Shown here piece by piece: positions 27,849 through 36,408 of a stretch of DNA of 40,254 nt. Source of the stretch: Rhodoplanes serenus (GTDB lineage Bacteria > Pseudomonadota > Alphaproteobacteria > Rhizobiales > Xanthobacteraceae). Where the stretch lies: contig CAMDDZ010000051.1 of NCBI GenBank assembly GCA_945893145.1, forward strand, positions 1 to 40,254, in the 5' to 3' direction. How positions within the stretch are numbered: the stretch's first letter is position 1; each line of letters begins with the position of its first letter. The notes below the pieces were generated by a model that was not told where the DNA came from, did no database searches, and saw nothing but the letters and a program-made list of their open reading frames with translations. A program made the translations under genes and the position numbers.

Positions 27849-28709
27849 CATGCTTATCCGGTTAACGCACACACCCACTAGGGCTAGATGATTAAGACCG
27901 AACATCTTTCCGACTCCGTGACCCTATATCTGGGGGATTGCCGCGACGTGCTGCCGACGCTCGCGCGCGCGGACGCCATCGTGACCGATCCCCCGTTTTG
28001 TGTCGGCTTCAAATACGCGAGCCATGACGACAGGCCAGAAGCCTATGAAGCGCACGGCGGCTATGGCGCATGGCTTATGGATAGGCTGGAGCGCGCGGAA
28101 CGGCTCTGTGGCCCCGGCGCGCCGGTATTTGTGTGGCAAGCGGCTCCCAATTTTAGGCGCTTCCATGAGTGGTTTCCGCGCGATTGGCGCGTCTTCTGTG
28201 CTGCCAAGAATTTCGTGCAAATGCGCCCTACGCCGATGCAGTGGTGCTTCGATCCGATCTTGGTTTGGTGGACGCCGGGCGAAAAGGGATGGAGCGCCGG
28301 GACGGCAACGCGGGACTTCCACATCGCAAACACGGCCCCTGTGATCGCCACGCCGGAAAACATCGAAAAAGGGCACCCTTGCCCGCGCCCGCTCGACCAG
28401 GTGGTCCATATCGTCGAGCAATGGTGCAAACCCGGAGCGGTCATCCTTGACCCTTTCATGGGCAGCGGCACGACGGGGCTCGCGGCTGTTAAAATGGGGC
28501 GCGGGTTCGTCGGCATCGAGTCCGAGCCCAAATACTTCGACATCGCCGCGCGCCGCATTACCGACGAGCTGGCGCGCCCAAACCTTTTCGCCGCCCGGCC
28601 CGCGCGCGCGGAGCCGCTTGAACTGCAATTCGACGCTACAGGTAGTTAGCCATGGAGACACAAGATGTGGGGTCATTTTCTGCCTGTGTGTGGCAACCGG
28701 ATAAGCATG
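27849..28709 (+). mobile_element. Transposase-less cassette carrying a DNA methyltransferase
   Basis: 861 bp bounded by inverted repeats. The left end is CATGCTTATCCGGTT (27849-27863) followed by AACGCACACACCC. The right end is CCTGTGTGTGGC (28683-28694) followed by AACCGGATAAGCATG (28695-28709). The outer 15 bases match exactly, and a CACACA block is shared further in. The octamer CCCCCTTC abuts both ends exactly (27841-27848 and 28710-28717), as a target-site duplication would. The only gene inside is the methyltransferase at 27888; there is no transposase. The ends match the terminal repeat at 121-147 next to a transposase tail, so a full-length relative in the genome could move it. The pattern fits a mobile insertion cassette. 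Confidence 0.75.
27888..28649 (+). CDS. Site-specific DNA methyltransferase (beta-class amino-methyltransferase)
   Basis: 253 residues. The catalytic motif DPPF (Asp34-Phe37, in DAIVTDPPFCVG) comes first, and the S-adenosylmethionine motif DPFMGSGTTGLAAVKMGR begins at Asp188, followed by FVGIESEPKYFDIAARRI. This order is that of beta-class N6-adenine/N4-cytosine methyltransferases, the class that includes CcrM, but the protein is shorter, lacks the CcrM C-terminal extension, and looks like phage or element-borne orphan enzymes. The spacer (PNFRRFHEWFPRDWRVF, MQWCFDPILVWW) would hold the target-recognition part. No restriction enzyme gene is adjacent. The ATG is 12 bases inside the left terminal repeat, with only a weak AGGG upstream. 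Target site unknown. Confidence 0.85.
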   Translation: MIKTEHLSDSVTLYLGDCRDVLPTLARADAIVTDPPFCVGFKYASHDDRPEAYEAHGGYGAWLMDRLERAERLCGPGAPVFVWQAAPNFRRFHEWFPRDWRVFCAAKNFVQMRPTPMQWCFDPILVWWTPGEKGWSAGTATRDFHIANTAPVIATPENIEKGHPCPRPLDQVVHIVEQWCKPGAVILDPFMGSGTTGLAAVKMGRGFVGIESEPKYFDIAARRITDELARPNLFAARPARAEPLELQFDATGS

Positions 28710-28717
28710 CCCCCTTC

Positions 28718-29453
28718 CACTGCGTGAAAAGCCGCAATGGCTGTTTCTTGGCCATCTTTTCAAAGTACAAACCGCTACTTCGGGGTCGCCACGCACCACA
28801 AGACCACAATTCGCGAAGTTCAGTCGAAAGCCCGTGATATCAAGCTCTTGCACGCTGTATCGAAAGACGCGGTAACAACTATCACGCTACGCTTGTTACC
28901 GCCGTCGGTGCGCTTGATTACGATCCTCTACTGACCTCGCGGGAAACCCGGAAGCACTGCAAAAATATCACGCTCCCTAGCCTCCGCAATGGACTATAGC
29001 GGCGAGAATGCAGATGGCGCCTGGGTTTTGCTAAGGTCGGGGCTGTGAGATGTGGGCATAACATTCATGCAACACGTTGATACGTCGCAAATATTCACAG
29101 GTATCAACATTTGCTCTGACGACCGCTGCCGCGCCTTGCCGGTGTTTTTTCTCAAACCACCGAAAATCGGTGCGATTCCAAGTCCTAACCGCGTCTTGGC
29201 CCGTAACCCGTTATTTTATATGACAAATCCGTGACCGAAATTGTAGGGTAACCCTTGCGGTTAGACGGCTCTTGGCGGGGTAAGCAGCCCTACTGGTCCA
29301 TCCGTATAACTACGTATTTTCGACCTATTGATCACATGTGTTGCATATGTGCAACGATAGTTACCAACAACACTTATACACGGTAAGCGCGTAGTGGAAA
29401 TGTGGCTGTGCCGCGAAACGACACGTAATTCGCGAGCTACAGGACACCGGCGG
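28718..29453. other. Gene-free, relatively A+T-rich region, candidate replication origin
   Basis: 736 bp between the cassette and rpsT with no convincing gene; part of it, about 29040-29400, is visibly richer in A+T than the flanks. It contains long inverted repeats: GCGGTAACAA/TTGTTACCGC (28869-28878 and 28893-28902), GTTGATAC/GTATCAAC (29076-29083 and 29101-29108) and GTTGCA/TGCAAC (29340-29345 and 29350-29355). DnaA-box-like sequences are ATATTCACA (29090-29098, inside the second repeat) and TTATACACG (near 29374), each one or two bases from TTATNCACA. With dnaA and rpsT as neighbours, an origin is plausible but unproven. Confidence 0.4.
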
Positions 29454-29720
29454 TTATTTGCCGAGCTTGGCGATCTGCTTGGTGAGCCGCGAAACCTTGC
29501 GGCTTGCAGTGTTGCGATGCACCTGCCCCTGGCGCGCCGCGCGCATCAGCGCCGGTTCGGCCGCCTTTAGGGCTTCCAGGGCCTTGTTGCGGTCGCCGGT
29601 GGCGATCGCTTCCTCCACGTTCCGCACGGCGCTGCGCATGCGCGTCCGGCGTGCCTTGTTGATCTCGGCGCGGCGAACGGCTTTGCGGGCGGCTTTGCGG
29701 GCGGAGGTGGTATTGGCCAT
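29454..29720 (-). CDS. rpsT: 30S ribosomal protein S20
   Basis: 88 residues from the ATG at 29720: [20 protein letters not shown] is the classic S20 start, rich in Ala, Arg and Lys, followed by [17 protein letters not shown] and [20 protein letters not shown]. It binds 16S rRNA in the small subunit. An in-frame ATG 16 codons upstream is not used by the family. rpsT upstream of dnaA in the same direction is a usual arrangement in this bacterial group. The 148 bp between rpsT and the next gene upstream should carry its promoter. No T-run terminator is visible after the stop. Confidence 0.95.
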   Translation of the reverse strand: MANTTSARKAARKAVRRAEINKARRTRMRSAVRNVEEAIATGDRNKALEALKAAEPALMRAARQGQVHRNTASRKVSRLTKQIAKLGK

Positions 29721-29868
29721 GTACTGCGATCTGACTCTTAAGCGTGATGGATGTTGCAAAAAATTCAACGGCGGCGAGGGCTCTCGCCGCCAGCGGGCTG
29801 CTTATAATCACCGGGTCCGGGAGCGTCAACGGCGGCAGCCGTAGGGGCGCGCCGCCCCCTCGCAAAGG

Positions 29869-31059
29869 TTAAGCGGCCGCCGGCAGCACCGAGGCATCGT
29901 GGCTGTAGAGCCAGCCGATCGCTTCATAAGACCAGTCGGTGGTGCCGGTGGCCATTTTGGCGTCGCGCGCCTCTTGCTCCGGGCCATCGGGCAAGTGAAA
30001 GCGGGTCAGGTTGTTGCGGGAGATGGTCTGGCAGCGGGTCGCGCGCGGCATGCGGAGCGACTGATAAAGCTCCAGCGCCGCCGGAACATCGTCGCGGTGT
30101 TTTTCAAGGCACGCCGTCAGGGTCGCGCCATCCTCGATCGCTTGGGCCGCGCCCTGACCAAGGAACGGCAGCATCGGATGGCAGGCGTCGCCAAGCAGCG
30201 TGATGCGGCCAAACGACCAGCGCGGCAGCGGATCGCGATCGAGCAGCGCCCATTTGAAGGTTTGATCGGCGGCCCCGATGATGCCGCGCACTTGCGCATG
30301 GAAGCCGGCGTAGGCCTCGGCGAGATCGGATAGCGATCCCGGCTCGTTCCAGGATTCCTCGATCCAGGAGTCTTGTTCTAGGAGGCCGACGAAGTTGAGC
30401 ATGCGTCCCGCCGACACCGGGTAATGCACGAAGTGCCGTCCCGGTCCCATCCAGTTGTTCGACGCGGTGTCGAGGCCGAGATGCGCCACGCGTTCGATCG
30501 GGATCAGACCTCGATACGCGACGCAGCCGGTGAAGCGCGGCCGTTCGGCGCCCAGCAACAATCCGCGAATGATGGAATGCACGCCATCGGCGCCGATCAG
30601 AACGTCGGCCTTGATAGCGGTGCCGTTGGCGAACGTCGCCTCGACGTGACTACCGCGGTCGGCGGCGCCGGTGCAGCGATGCGCCAGATGGATGCGCTCG
30701 GGCGGCATCGCCTGCACCAGGATCTGGTGCATGTCGCCGCGGTGGAACACGTAGTGCGGCGAGCCGTAACGCGTCTCCATTTCGTGCGCGGTGCGCGAGA
30801 AGGCAAGCGTGCGGCCGTCCTGCCAGCGGCGCTGGTGGAAGCCGGCCGGGCGCACCGCCGCCTTGGCGAGCTCGTCACCCAGCCCGAGCTTGATCAGGAG
30901 CCGCGTCGCGTTCGGGCTCATGACGAGACCGGCGCCGGCTTCCGTCATCTGCCGCGATTGCTCGTAGATCTGAACGTCGAAGCCTGCGCGCAACAGGTGC
31001 AGCGCAGCGGTGAGGCCGCCGATGCCACCGCCGATCACCGCAACGGACAATTGCGCCAT
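29869..31059 (-). CDS. FAD-dependent monooxygenase (salicylate/3-hydroxybenzoate hydroxylase type)
   Basis: 396 residues. Dinucleotide motif VIGGGIGGLTAALHL at the N-terminus, ADVLIGADGVHSIIR (the DG motif) near residue 160, and GDACHPMLPFLGQGAAQAIEDG near 290, the second FAD motif. This set and the length fit single-component salicylate-hydroxylase-like enzymes, which hydroxylate aromatic acids with NAD(P)H and O2. The enzyme is distinct from PobA and from the longer monooxygenase at 10719-12377 in this window. A palindromic repeat lies just upstream of the start (31077-31125), and a DHDPS-family gene is beyond it in the same direction. The substrate cannot be assigned. Confidence 0.85.
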   Translation of the reverse strand: MAQLSVAVIGGGIGGLTAALHLLRAGFDVQIYEQSRQMTEAGAGLVMSPNATRLLIKLGLGDELAKAAVRPAGFHQRRWQDGRTLAFSRTAHEMETRYGSPHYVFHRGDMHQILVQAMPPERIHLAHRCTGAADRGSHVEATFANGTAIKADVLIGADGVHSIIRGLLLGAERPRFTGCVAYRGLIPIERVAHLGLDTASNNWMGPGRHFVHYPVSAGRMLNFVGLLEQDSWIEESWNEPGSLSDLAEAYAGFHAQVRGIIGAADQTFKWALLDRDPLPRWSFGRITLLGDACHPMLPFLGQGAAQAIEDGATLTACLEKHRDDVPAALELYQSLRMPRATRCQTISRNNLTRFHLPDGPEQEARDAKMATGTTDWSYEAIGWLYSHDASVLPAAA

Positions 31060-31076
31060 TAGTTCTTATTCTTGTT

Positions 31077-31125
31077 GAGCATGATCTTTTCCGAAAACCG
31101 GTTCCCACTTTTCGGGATCATGCTC
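31077..31125. repeat. Dispersed rhizobial-type palindromic intergenic repeat
   Basis: 49 bp with perfect outer arms GAGCATGATC (31077-31086) and GATCATGCTC (31116-31125) and perfect inner arms CCGAAAA/TTTTCGG around ACCGG. I recognise this as a very common intergenic palindrome of Bradyrhizobium and relatives. Its last base is the first base (31125) of the stop codon of the DHDPS-family gene. It may act as a transcript-end structure. Confidence 0.7.
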
Positions 31126-32021
31126 TAAGCGACGCGCTTGCCACGCACTTGGTCGTAGCCGGCGACAGCGCCGGCCCGGTCGGCGGCGGAGAATGGCGCG
31201 AGCGGCGGCTTCATCCGCGCAAGCGCCGGGTCGCCGTGGATGTGCGCGAGCAGAGCCTTCACGCCCGACACCAGCGGCTTACCATCGAACAGTTTGCGGA
31301 TGGTGACGGCTTGATCGAGCGCTGCCTTGTCGCCCTTGCTCCAGGCGAGCTGGCACAGATCGGCATTGAGGTTGGCGGTGGCCGAAATGCAGCCCGCGAA
31401 CGCGCCGCCTCGCGCGTCGAGCAGCACCGCCTCGGTCGAGGGGAACACGTCGAAGCTCTTTGAAATCGCCGCAGCCTCGCGGGCGTAGTTCATGTCGCCG
31501 GAAGAATCCTTCAGGCCGACGATGCGATTGCCGAACGCATCAAGGAGGCGTTTCAGCAGTGCGGCGTGCCAGTGCAAGCCGGATTGCTGCGGGTAGTGAT
31601 AGAGATAGATCGGAACCGGCTTTTGTGCGGTCGCCTTCACGATCGTCTCGATGTAGGCAACCAGGCCGTCGTCCGGCACGCCCTTGTAGTAGAACGGCGG
31701 CAGCACCAGCGCGCCGGCAAAGCCCAGCTCCGAGGCGTAACGGGTCAGCGCCACCGCGTCGGCAGTGGCGGCGGCTCCGGTGCCAACCATCATGCGGTCG
31801 AGCGGCAGGCCCGCGGCCTTGTAGCTATCCATCACGCGCTTGCGCTCTTCCAGCGAGAATGAGGTCGCCTCGCCGGTGGTGCCGAGCACATTGAGCCCGT
31901 CGCAGCCGTTGTCGGTCAGGAAGCGCGCGAGCTTGGTGGCGCGCGCCGTGTCGGGCGAGCCGTCCTCGTTGACCGGGGTGGCGACGGCGGCGATAACGCC
32001 GCGAAGTTTGTTGGCGGCCAT
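31125..32021 (-). CDS. Dihydrodipicolinate synthase/N-acetylneuraminate lyase family protein
   Basis: 298 residues, a TIM-barrel Schiff-base aldolase. VIAAVATPVNEDG opens the barrel; GTTGE at 47-51 binds the carboxylate of pyruvate or a keto acid; Tyr141 in YLYHYPQQSG and the Schiff-base Lys171 in VGLKDSSGD complete the active site. It differs from housekeeping DapA in the YHYP motif (usually YNVP), so a catabolic aldolase or dehydratase on another keto acid is more likely than lysine synthesis. The next gene downstream is the FAD monooxygenase at 29869-31059, separated by a palindromic repeat. Reaction not assigned. Confidence 0.85.
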   Translation of the reverse strand: MAANKLRGVIAAVATPVNEDGSPDTARATKLARFLTDNGCDGLNVLGTTGEATSFSLEERKRVMDSYKAAGLPLDRMMVGTGAAATADAVALTRYASELGFAGALVLPPFYYKGVPDDGLVAYIETIVKATAQKPVPIYLYHYPQQSGLHWHAALLKRLLDAFGNRIVGLKDSSGDMNYAREAAAISKSFDVFPSTEAVLLDARGGAFAGCISATANLNADLCQLAWSKGDKAALDQAVTIRKLFDGKPLVSGVKALLAHIHGDPALARMKPPLAPFSAADRAGAVAGYDQVRGKRVA

Positions 32022-32152
32022 AAGCTCTCCCTCTCAATCGGCGGCACCATAAGGCACTTGGCGGCGGACATGAAGCGGTCCCGACGCACCTTGCCGTCCC
32101 CCTTCCGATGGGCTGGACAATAAATCCGTACGGCGACGAGGAGGCGAGCGGC

Positions 32153-34426
32153 TCAGCCGCTCACATTGAATGCCGCCAGCGCCGCCATGTTGACGAGCTG
32201 GCTGTCCTTGGCGCCGAGCGGCACGATCTGCACCGGCCGATCGAGGCCCACCAGAATGGGGCCGATCACGGTGGCGCCGCCGAGCTCTTGCAGGAGCTTG
32301 GTTGAGATCGAGGCGGAATGGAACGCCGGCATGATGAGCACGTTGGCGGGTCCGGTGAGCCGGCAGAACGGATAGGCGGCCGCGACCTCCGGGTTGAGCG
32401 CAACATCGGCCGACATTTCGCCGTCGTATTCGAAATCGACGCGGCGGCTGTCGAGAATCTTCACCGCCTCGATCACGTGTGCCGAGCGTTCGCCCGGCGG
32501 ATGACCAAAGGTCGAGAAGGCAAGCAGTGCCAGCCGCGGCACGTAGCCCATGCGGCGCGCCACGCCGGCGGCTTCGACCGCGATGTCGGCCAGCTCGTCC
32601 GCTTTCGGCATTTCATGGATGGCGGTGTCGGCGACCAGCACGGTGTGCCCGCGCGACAGCACGAGCGAAATGCCGATCACGCGGTGGCCGGGTTTGGGGT
32701 CGATGACTCGGCGCACGTCTTCCAGCGCCACCGAATAATTGCGGGTCACGCCGGTCACCATGGCGTCGGCGTCGTCGAGCGCCACCATGCAGGACGCGAA
32801 CGTGTTGCGGTCCTGGTTCACCATGCGCTGACAGTCGCGGAACAGGTAGCCCTGGCGCTGCAAACGCTCATACAGATAAGCCGCGTAGTTGGAATTCCGC
32901 GTCGACAATGCCGCATTGATGATCTGGATGCCGCTGCCGAGTTCGATGCCAAGGTTTTTCGCACTCTGGCGGATCGGCTCCTCGCGGCCGACCAGCAGCG
33001 CGGTGCCGAGCCCTTCGTTGACGAAGCTCGCGGCGGCGCGGATCACCTGATCCTCCTCGCCCTCCGCGAACACCACGCGCTTGGGCGCGCGGCGCAGGCG
33101 CTGGAACACGCGCTGCAATACACCGGCGACCGGATCGCGCCGGGTGCGCAGGCTCTGGCGGTAGGCGTCCATGTCGGCGATCGGCTTGCGCGCCACTCCG
33201 GTGTCCATCGCCGCCTTTGCCACCGCGGGCGGCACATAGGAAATCAGCCGCGGATCGAACGGCACCGGGATGATGTAGTCGGGTCCGTATTGCGGCCGTG
33301 CGCCGTAGGCGGCGGCCACTTCGTCGGGCACGTCTTCGCGCGCCAGCTCGGCGAGCGCCCTCGCGGCCGCGATCTTCATCTCCATATTGATCGTGGTGGC
33401 GCGCACGTCGAGCGCCCCGCGGAAGATGTAGGGGAAGCCCAGAACGTTGTTGACCTGGTTCGGATAGTCGGAGCGGCCGGTCGCCATGATGGCGTCGTCG
33501 CGCACCTCATAGACGTCTTCCCAGGTGATCTCCGGGTCGGGGTTCGCCATCGCGAAGATGATCGGCTTTGGCGCCATTGACTTGACCATGTCCTTGCTCA
33601 CCGCGCCCTTGACCGACAGGCCATAGAACACGTCGGCACCCTTCATGGCGTCGGCGAGCGTGCGCGCCGAGGTCTTCACCGCATAGGCCGACTTCCACTG
33701 GTTCATGCCCTCGGTGCGGCCTTCGTAGATCACGCCCTTGGTGTCGCAGAGGATGAGGTTTTCCGGCCGAAAGCCGATCGAGCGCAAAAGCTCGAGGCAC
33801 GCGATGCCGGCTGAGCCCGCGCCGTTGCAGACGATTTTGGTGGTTTCCATCTTGCGCCCAGTCAGATCGAGCGCATTGAGCAGGCCCGCGGTCGAGATGA
33901 TGGCGGTGCCATGCTGGTCGTCGTGAAACACCGGGATGTCGAGCAATTCGCGCAGCCGCTGCTCGATCACGAAGCACTCGGGTGCCTTGATGTCCTCGAG
34001 GTTGATGCCACCCCAGCCTTTGCCGAGCAGCTTCACGCAGTTGATGATTTCGTCGGGATCCTCCGACGACACTTCGAGATCGATGGAATCGATGTCGGCA
34101 AAGCGCTTGAACAGCACCGCCTTGCCTTCCATCACGGGCTTCGCCGCGAGCGCGCCGAGGTTGCCAAGTCCCAGGATGGCGGTGCCGTTGGTGATGACGG
34201 CAACGAAGTTGCCTTTGGTGGTGTAGTCGTAAGCCTTGTTTTCATCCGCGGCGATCGCGAGCACCGGTATGGCGACGCCCGGCGAATAGGCCAGCGACAG
34301 GTCGCGCTGTGTCGCCATCGGCTTGGTCGCCACCACCTCGAGCTTTCCGGGCCGCGGATGGCTGTGGAAAAGAAGCGCTTCCTGTTCGGTGAAGGTGGGT
34401 CGGTTGCCGCTGGATTTCTTCGCCAT
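32153..34426 (-). CDS. maeB: NADP-dependent malic enzyme with phosphotransacetylase-like domain
   Basis: 757 residues, the full MaeB size. Residues 1-430 are the malic enzyme: AYSPGVAIP, GNLGALAAKPVMEGKA, DIPVFHDDQHGTAIIS and VCNGAGSAGIACLELL (NADP binding). Residues 440-757 are a phosphotransacetylase-like domain (VVFAEGEEDQVIRAA, PNVLIMPAFHSA-type core GPANVLIMPAFHSASIS), which in this family regulates rather than transfers acetyl groups. The enzyme oxidatively decarboxylates malate to pyruvate, supplying NADPH and feeding gluconeogenesis or acetyl-CoA. A 7-bp inverted repeat (32146-32152/32156-32162) has the TGA stop codon as its loop, without a T run. It is divergent from the small membrane protein at 34584. 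Confidence 0.94.
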   Translation of the reverse strand: MAKKSSGNRPTFTEQEALLFHSHPRPGKLEVVATKPMATQRDLSLAYSPGVAIPVLAIAADENKAYDYTTKGNFVAVITNGTAILGLGNLGALAAKPVMEGKAVLFKRFADIDSIDLEVSSEDPDEIINCVKLLGKGWGGINLEDIKAPECFVIEQRLRELLDIPVFHDDQHGTAIISTAGLLNALDLTGRKMETTKIVCNGAGSAGIACLELLRSIGFRPENLILCDTKGVIYEGRTEGMNQWKSAYAVKTSARTLADAMKGADVFYGLSVKGAVSKDMVKSMAPKPIIFAMANPDPEITWEDVYEVRDDAIMATGRSDYPNQVNNVLGFPYIFRGALDVRATTINMEMKIAAARALAELAREDVPDEVAAAYGARPQYGPDYIIPVPFDPRLISYVPPAVAKAAMDTGVARKPIADMDAYRQSLRTRRDPVAGVLQRVFQRLRRAPKRVVFAEGEEDQVIRAAASFVNEGLGTALLVGREEPIRQSAKNLGIELGSGIQIINAALSTRNSNYAAYLYERLQRQGYLFRDCQRMVNQDRNTFASCMVALDDADAMVTGVTRNYSVALEDVRRVIDPKPGHRVIGISLVLSRGHTVLVADTAIHEMPKADELADIAVEAAGVARRMGYVPRLALLAFSTFGHPPGERSAHVIEAVKILDSRRVDFEYDGEMSADVALNPEVAAAYPFCRLTGPANVLIMPAFHSASISTKLLQELGGATVIGPILVGLDRPVQIVPLGAKDSQLVNMAALAAFNVSG

Positions 34427-34583
34427 ATCAACTCTCTACTTGCGGCACCAAACGCCGGTGGCTGACGTTAGCGGAACCCGTGGTGGCTGCTCAAGGGCAG
34501 GGCAGAGGTGCGACGCCGGAAGGATTGAACCGCCGGAGCCGGCGGGTTAAGCGGTTGCCGGGGACGGCGCCCGGAACCACCAT

Positions 34584-34904
34584 ATGATCCGCTTCTTCCT
34601 GCGTTCGCTCGGGCTGGTGCTGCTCGCGCTGGCGTTTATCTTCGTGATCTATGACGGCATGCGGTTGATCGCAGACCGCAAGTTCTTTCCCACGAAGGTC
34701 GGCCAGTTCTGGAGTGACGTTCACGCCAACAGCCTCGACGGCCTGCGTTCCGCGGTGGAGAACCACATCTCGCCAGGCGTCTGGGCGTTGGCCGTGCAGC
34801 CCGTGCTGGAGCAGCCGACCGCGCTGGTGTTCGGCGTCCTCGGCGTGATCCTGATCGTGTTCGGCCGCAAGAAAAAGCCGCTGATCGGCTACGCGCGCGA
34901 CTGA
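34584..34904 (+). CDS. Small conserved membrane protein
   Basis: 106 residues with two hydrophobic segments: residues 6-24 (FFLRSLGLVLLALAFIFVIY) and about 80-95 (ALVFGVLGVILIVFG), followed by a Lys/Arg-rich tail (RKKKPLIGYARD). The positive-inside rule suggests both ends in the cytoplasm. I remember similar short proteins in related genomes only as hypothetical. It is divergent from maeB with a 157-bp gap containing a 7-bp GC hairpin and converges on the GlcG-like gene, whose stop is two bases from its own stop. Function unknown. Confidence 0.7.
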   Translation: MIRFFLRSLGLVLLALAFIFVIYDGMRLIADRKFFPTKVGQFWSDVHANSLDGLRSAVENHISPGVWALAVQPVLEQPTALVFGVLGVILIVFGRKKKPLIGYARD

Positions 34905-34906
34905 CC

Positions 34907-35407
34907 CTACTTCAGGCCATCGATGCCGGAGCGTGCGATTTGGGCGTCCTGTGCCGACAGCACGCCGGACACGCCGATTGCGCCGACGATCTTGCCGTCC
35001 ATCACGATCGGCAGGCCGCCTTCCAGCGGCACGATGTCTTTGAGCGCCAAGAACCGCAGGCCGCCGCCGCCGGCCTGGATGGCGTCGTCGAGCACCTTGG
35101 TCGGCCGTTTGAACATCAGTGCGGTCTTGGCTTTGCCCTGCGCAATGTCGATCGACGACAGCTGGGTGTTGTCGGAGCGGTGCAGCATCACGATATGGCC
35201 GCCGCTGTCGATGATGGCGATCACGACCGCCCAGTTGTTCTTGCTGGCGTCGGCTTCGGCCGCGGCCATGATCCGTCGTGCATTCTCGATCCCGATCGGC
35301 GGTCCATAGGGCGGCGGCGCGGTTTGCGCAGGCGCTGGAGTTATGCCGGGCAGCAAGGCCAGGAGCGCAAAGGCGCCGACGCTGACAATGGTCTTGAGCG
35401 TGGTCAT
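34907..35407 (-). CDS. Secreted GlcG/HbpS-like haem-binding-family protein
   Basis: 166 residues from the ATG at 35407, which has GGGGAGG seven bases upstream; the open frame continues to 35530 but without a ribosome site. A signal peptide runs to about residue 28 (LALLPGITPAPAQ). The rest is a GlcG/HbpS (DUF336) domain: ARRIMAAAEADASKNNWAVVIAIIDSGGHIVMLHR, then GKAKTALMFKRP and VPLEGGLPIVMDGKIVGAIGVSG. Members bind haem or act near glycolate and aromatic catabolism genes; their precise role is not settled. It is divergent from msrA, with a gap of about 195 bp. Confidence 0.8.
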   Translation of the reverse strand: MTTLKTIVSVGAFALLALLPGITPAPAQTAPPPYGPPIGIENARRIMAAAEADASKNNWAVVIAIIDSGGHIVMLHRSDNTQLSSIDIAQGKAKTALMFKRPTKVLDDAIQAGGGGLRFLALKDIVPLEGGLPIVMDGKIVGAIGVSGVLSAQDAQIARSGIDGLK

Positions 35408-35602
35408 GTGGGGGCCTCCCCGGGGGAATCGAAGCGCCGCAGCATAGGTTGCCGGGGCCGTCAGGGAAACAGCCCGCTCGCGGCTCCGTGAGGCCGCCGT
35501 CAGCAGGGGTGGCTGGAATGTGACCGGCAAACCGCGTGTGGCGACGTGAATCCGCGCCTCATCCGGCTTATATTGGCTCCTTCGATTTCAGGAGAACCAA
35601 CG

Positions 35603-36268
35603 ATGTTCATGTTCAACAAAAAGACGGCCATGCCGGGCAAGGACGAGGCGCTGCCGGGCCGTGCGACGCCGATCCGCACCGCAGCGAAGCATTTCGTCAA
35701 TCATAACCCGCTCCAGGGCCCCTATCCGCAGGGCCTCGAAATGGCGATTTTCGGCATGGGCTGCTTCTGGGGCGCCGAGCGCAAGTTCTGGGAACTCGGT
35801 GACGGCATCTACACGACCGCGGTCGGCTATGCGGCCGGCCACACGCCCAATCCGACCTACGAGGAGGTTTGCTCCGGCCGCACCGGCCACAACGAGGTGG
35901 TGCTGGCGGTCTATGACCCGAAAAAGATGTCCTACGAGAAACTGCTCAAGACCTTCTGGGAAAGCCATGACCCGACCCAGGGCATGCGCCAGGGCAACGA
36001 CGCCGGCACGCAATATCGCTCGGGCATCTACACGTTCTCGCCGGCGCAGAAGAAGGCAGCCGAGGAGTCGAAAGCGATGTTCGGCAAGGCGCTGGCAGCC
36101 AAGCGCTATGGAGCGATCACCACTGAGATCCTCGATGCGCCGCCGTTCTACTTCGCCGAGGACTATCACCAGCAATATCTGGCCAAGAATCCAGCTGGCT
36201 ATTGCGGGCTCGGCGGCACTGGCGTGTCATGCTCGATTGGCACCGGAGCCACAACCGCGGCGCACTGA
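35603..36268 (+). CDS. msrA: Peptide methionine sulfoxide reductase A
   Basis: 221 residues from the ATG at 35603 with AGGAGA upstream. Catalytic motif GCFWGAER with Cys54, then [31 protein letters not shown], the standard MsrA core, and [21 protein letters not shown]. Cysteines in GYCGLGG and VSCS near the C-terminus are the likely recycling residues. It reduces the S-epimer of methionine sulfoxide using thioredoxin. There is no signal peptide, so it acts in the cytoplasm. A terminator follows the gene at 36302-36333. Confidence 0.95.
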   Translation: MFMFNKKTAMPGKDEALPGRATPIRTAAKHFVNHNPLQGPYPQGLEMAIFGMGCFWGAERKFWELGDGIYTTAVGYAAGHTPNPTYEEVCSGRTGHNEVVLAVYDPKKMSYEKLLKTFWESHDPTQGMRQGNDAGTQYRSGIYTFSPAQKKAAEESKAMFGKALAAKRYGAITTEILDAPPFYFAEDYHQQYLAKNPAGYCGLGGTGVSCSIGTGATTAAH

Positions 36269-36301
36269 AGTTCCAGCGCAAGAAACGCGACAAGAAACCC
36301 G

Positions 36302-36333
36302 AGAGGACCGCAGCCGCGGCCCTCTTTGTTTTT
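36302..36333 (+). terminator. Rho-independent terminator after msrA
   Basis: Stem AGAGG (36302-36306) with CCTCT (36321-36325), an A-C mismatch, then CCGC with GCGG closing the loop AGCC. TTGTTTTT follows directly. It begins 33 bases after the msrA stop codon. Confidence 0.8.
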
Positions 36334-36408
36334 CGGGCGTTTGGTTGAGGGGCGATACGGCACATTAGGGCGCGAAACGACGGCCTGCGGCACGATCCTA
36401 AGCCTTCA

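Noticed and set aside
27705..27905. A minus-strand 66-codon frame sharing a peptide with the left-edge frame at 43-267
   Set aside because: The shared peptide (VGVCVNRI) is only the translation of the terminal repeat in a wrong frame; it is a DNA repeat, not a protein family.
28737..28934. A 65-codon open frame after the methyltransferase cassette
   Set aside because: No ribosome site, no recognisable motif, it overlaps a long inverted repeat, and it lies in a region with other signs of being regulatory.
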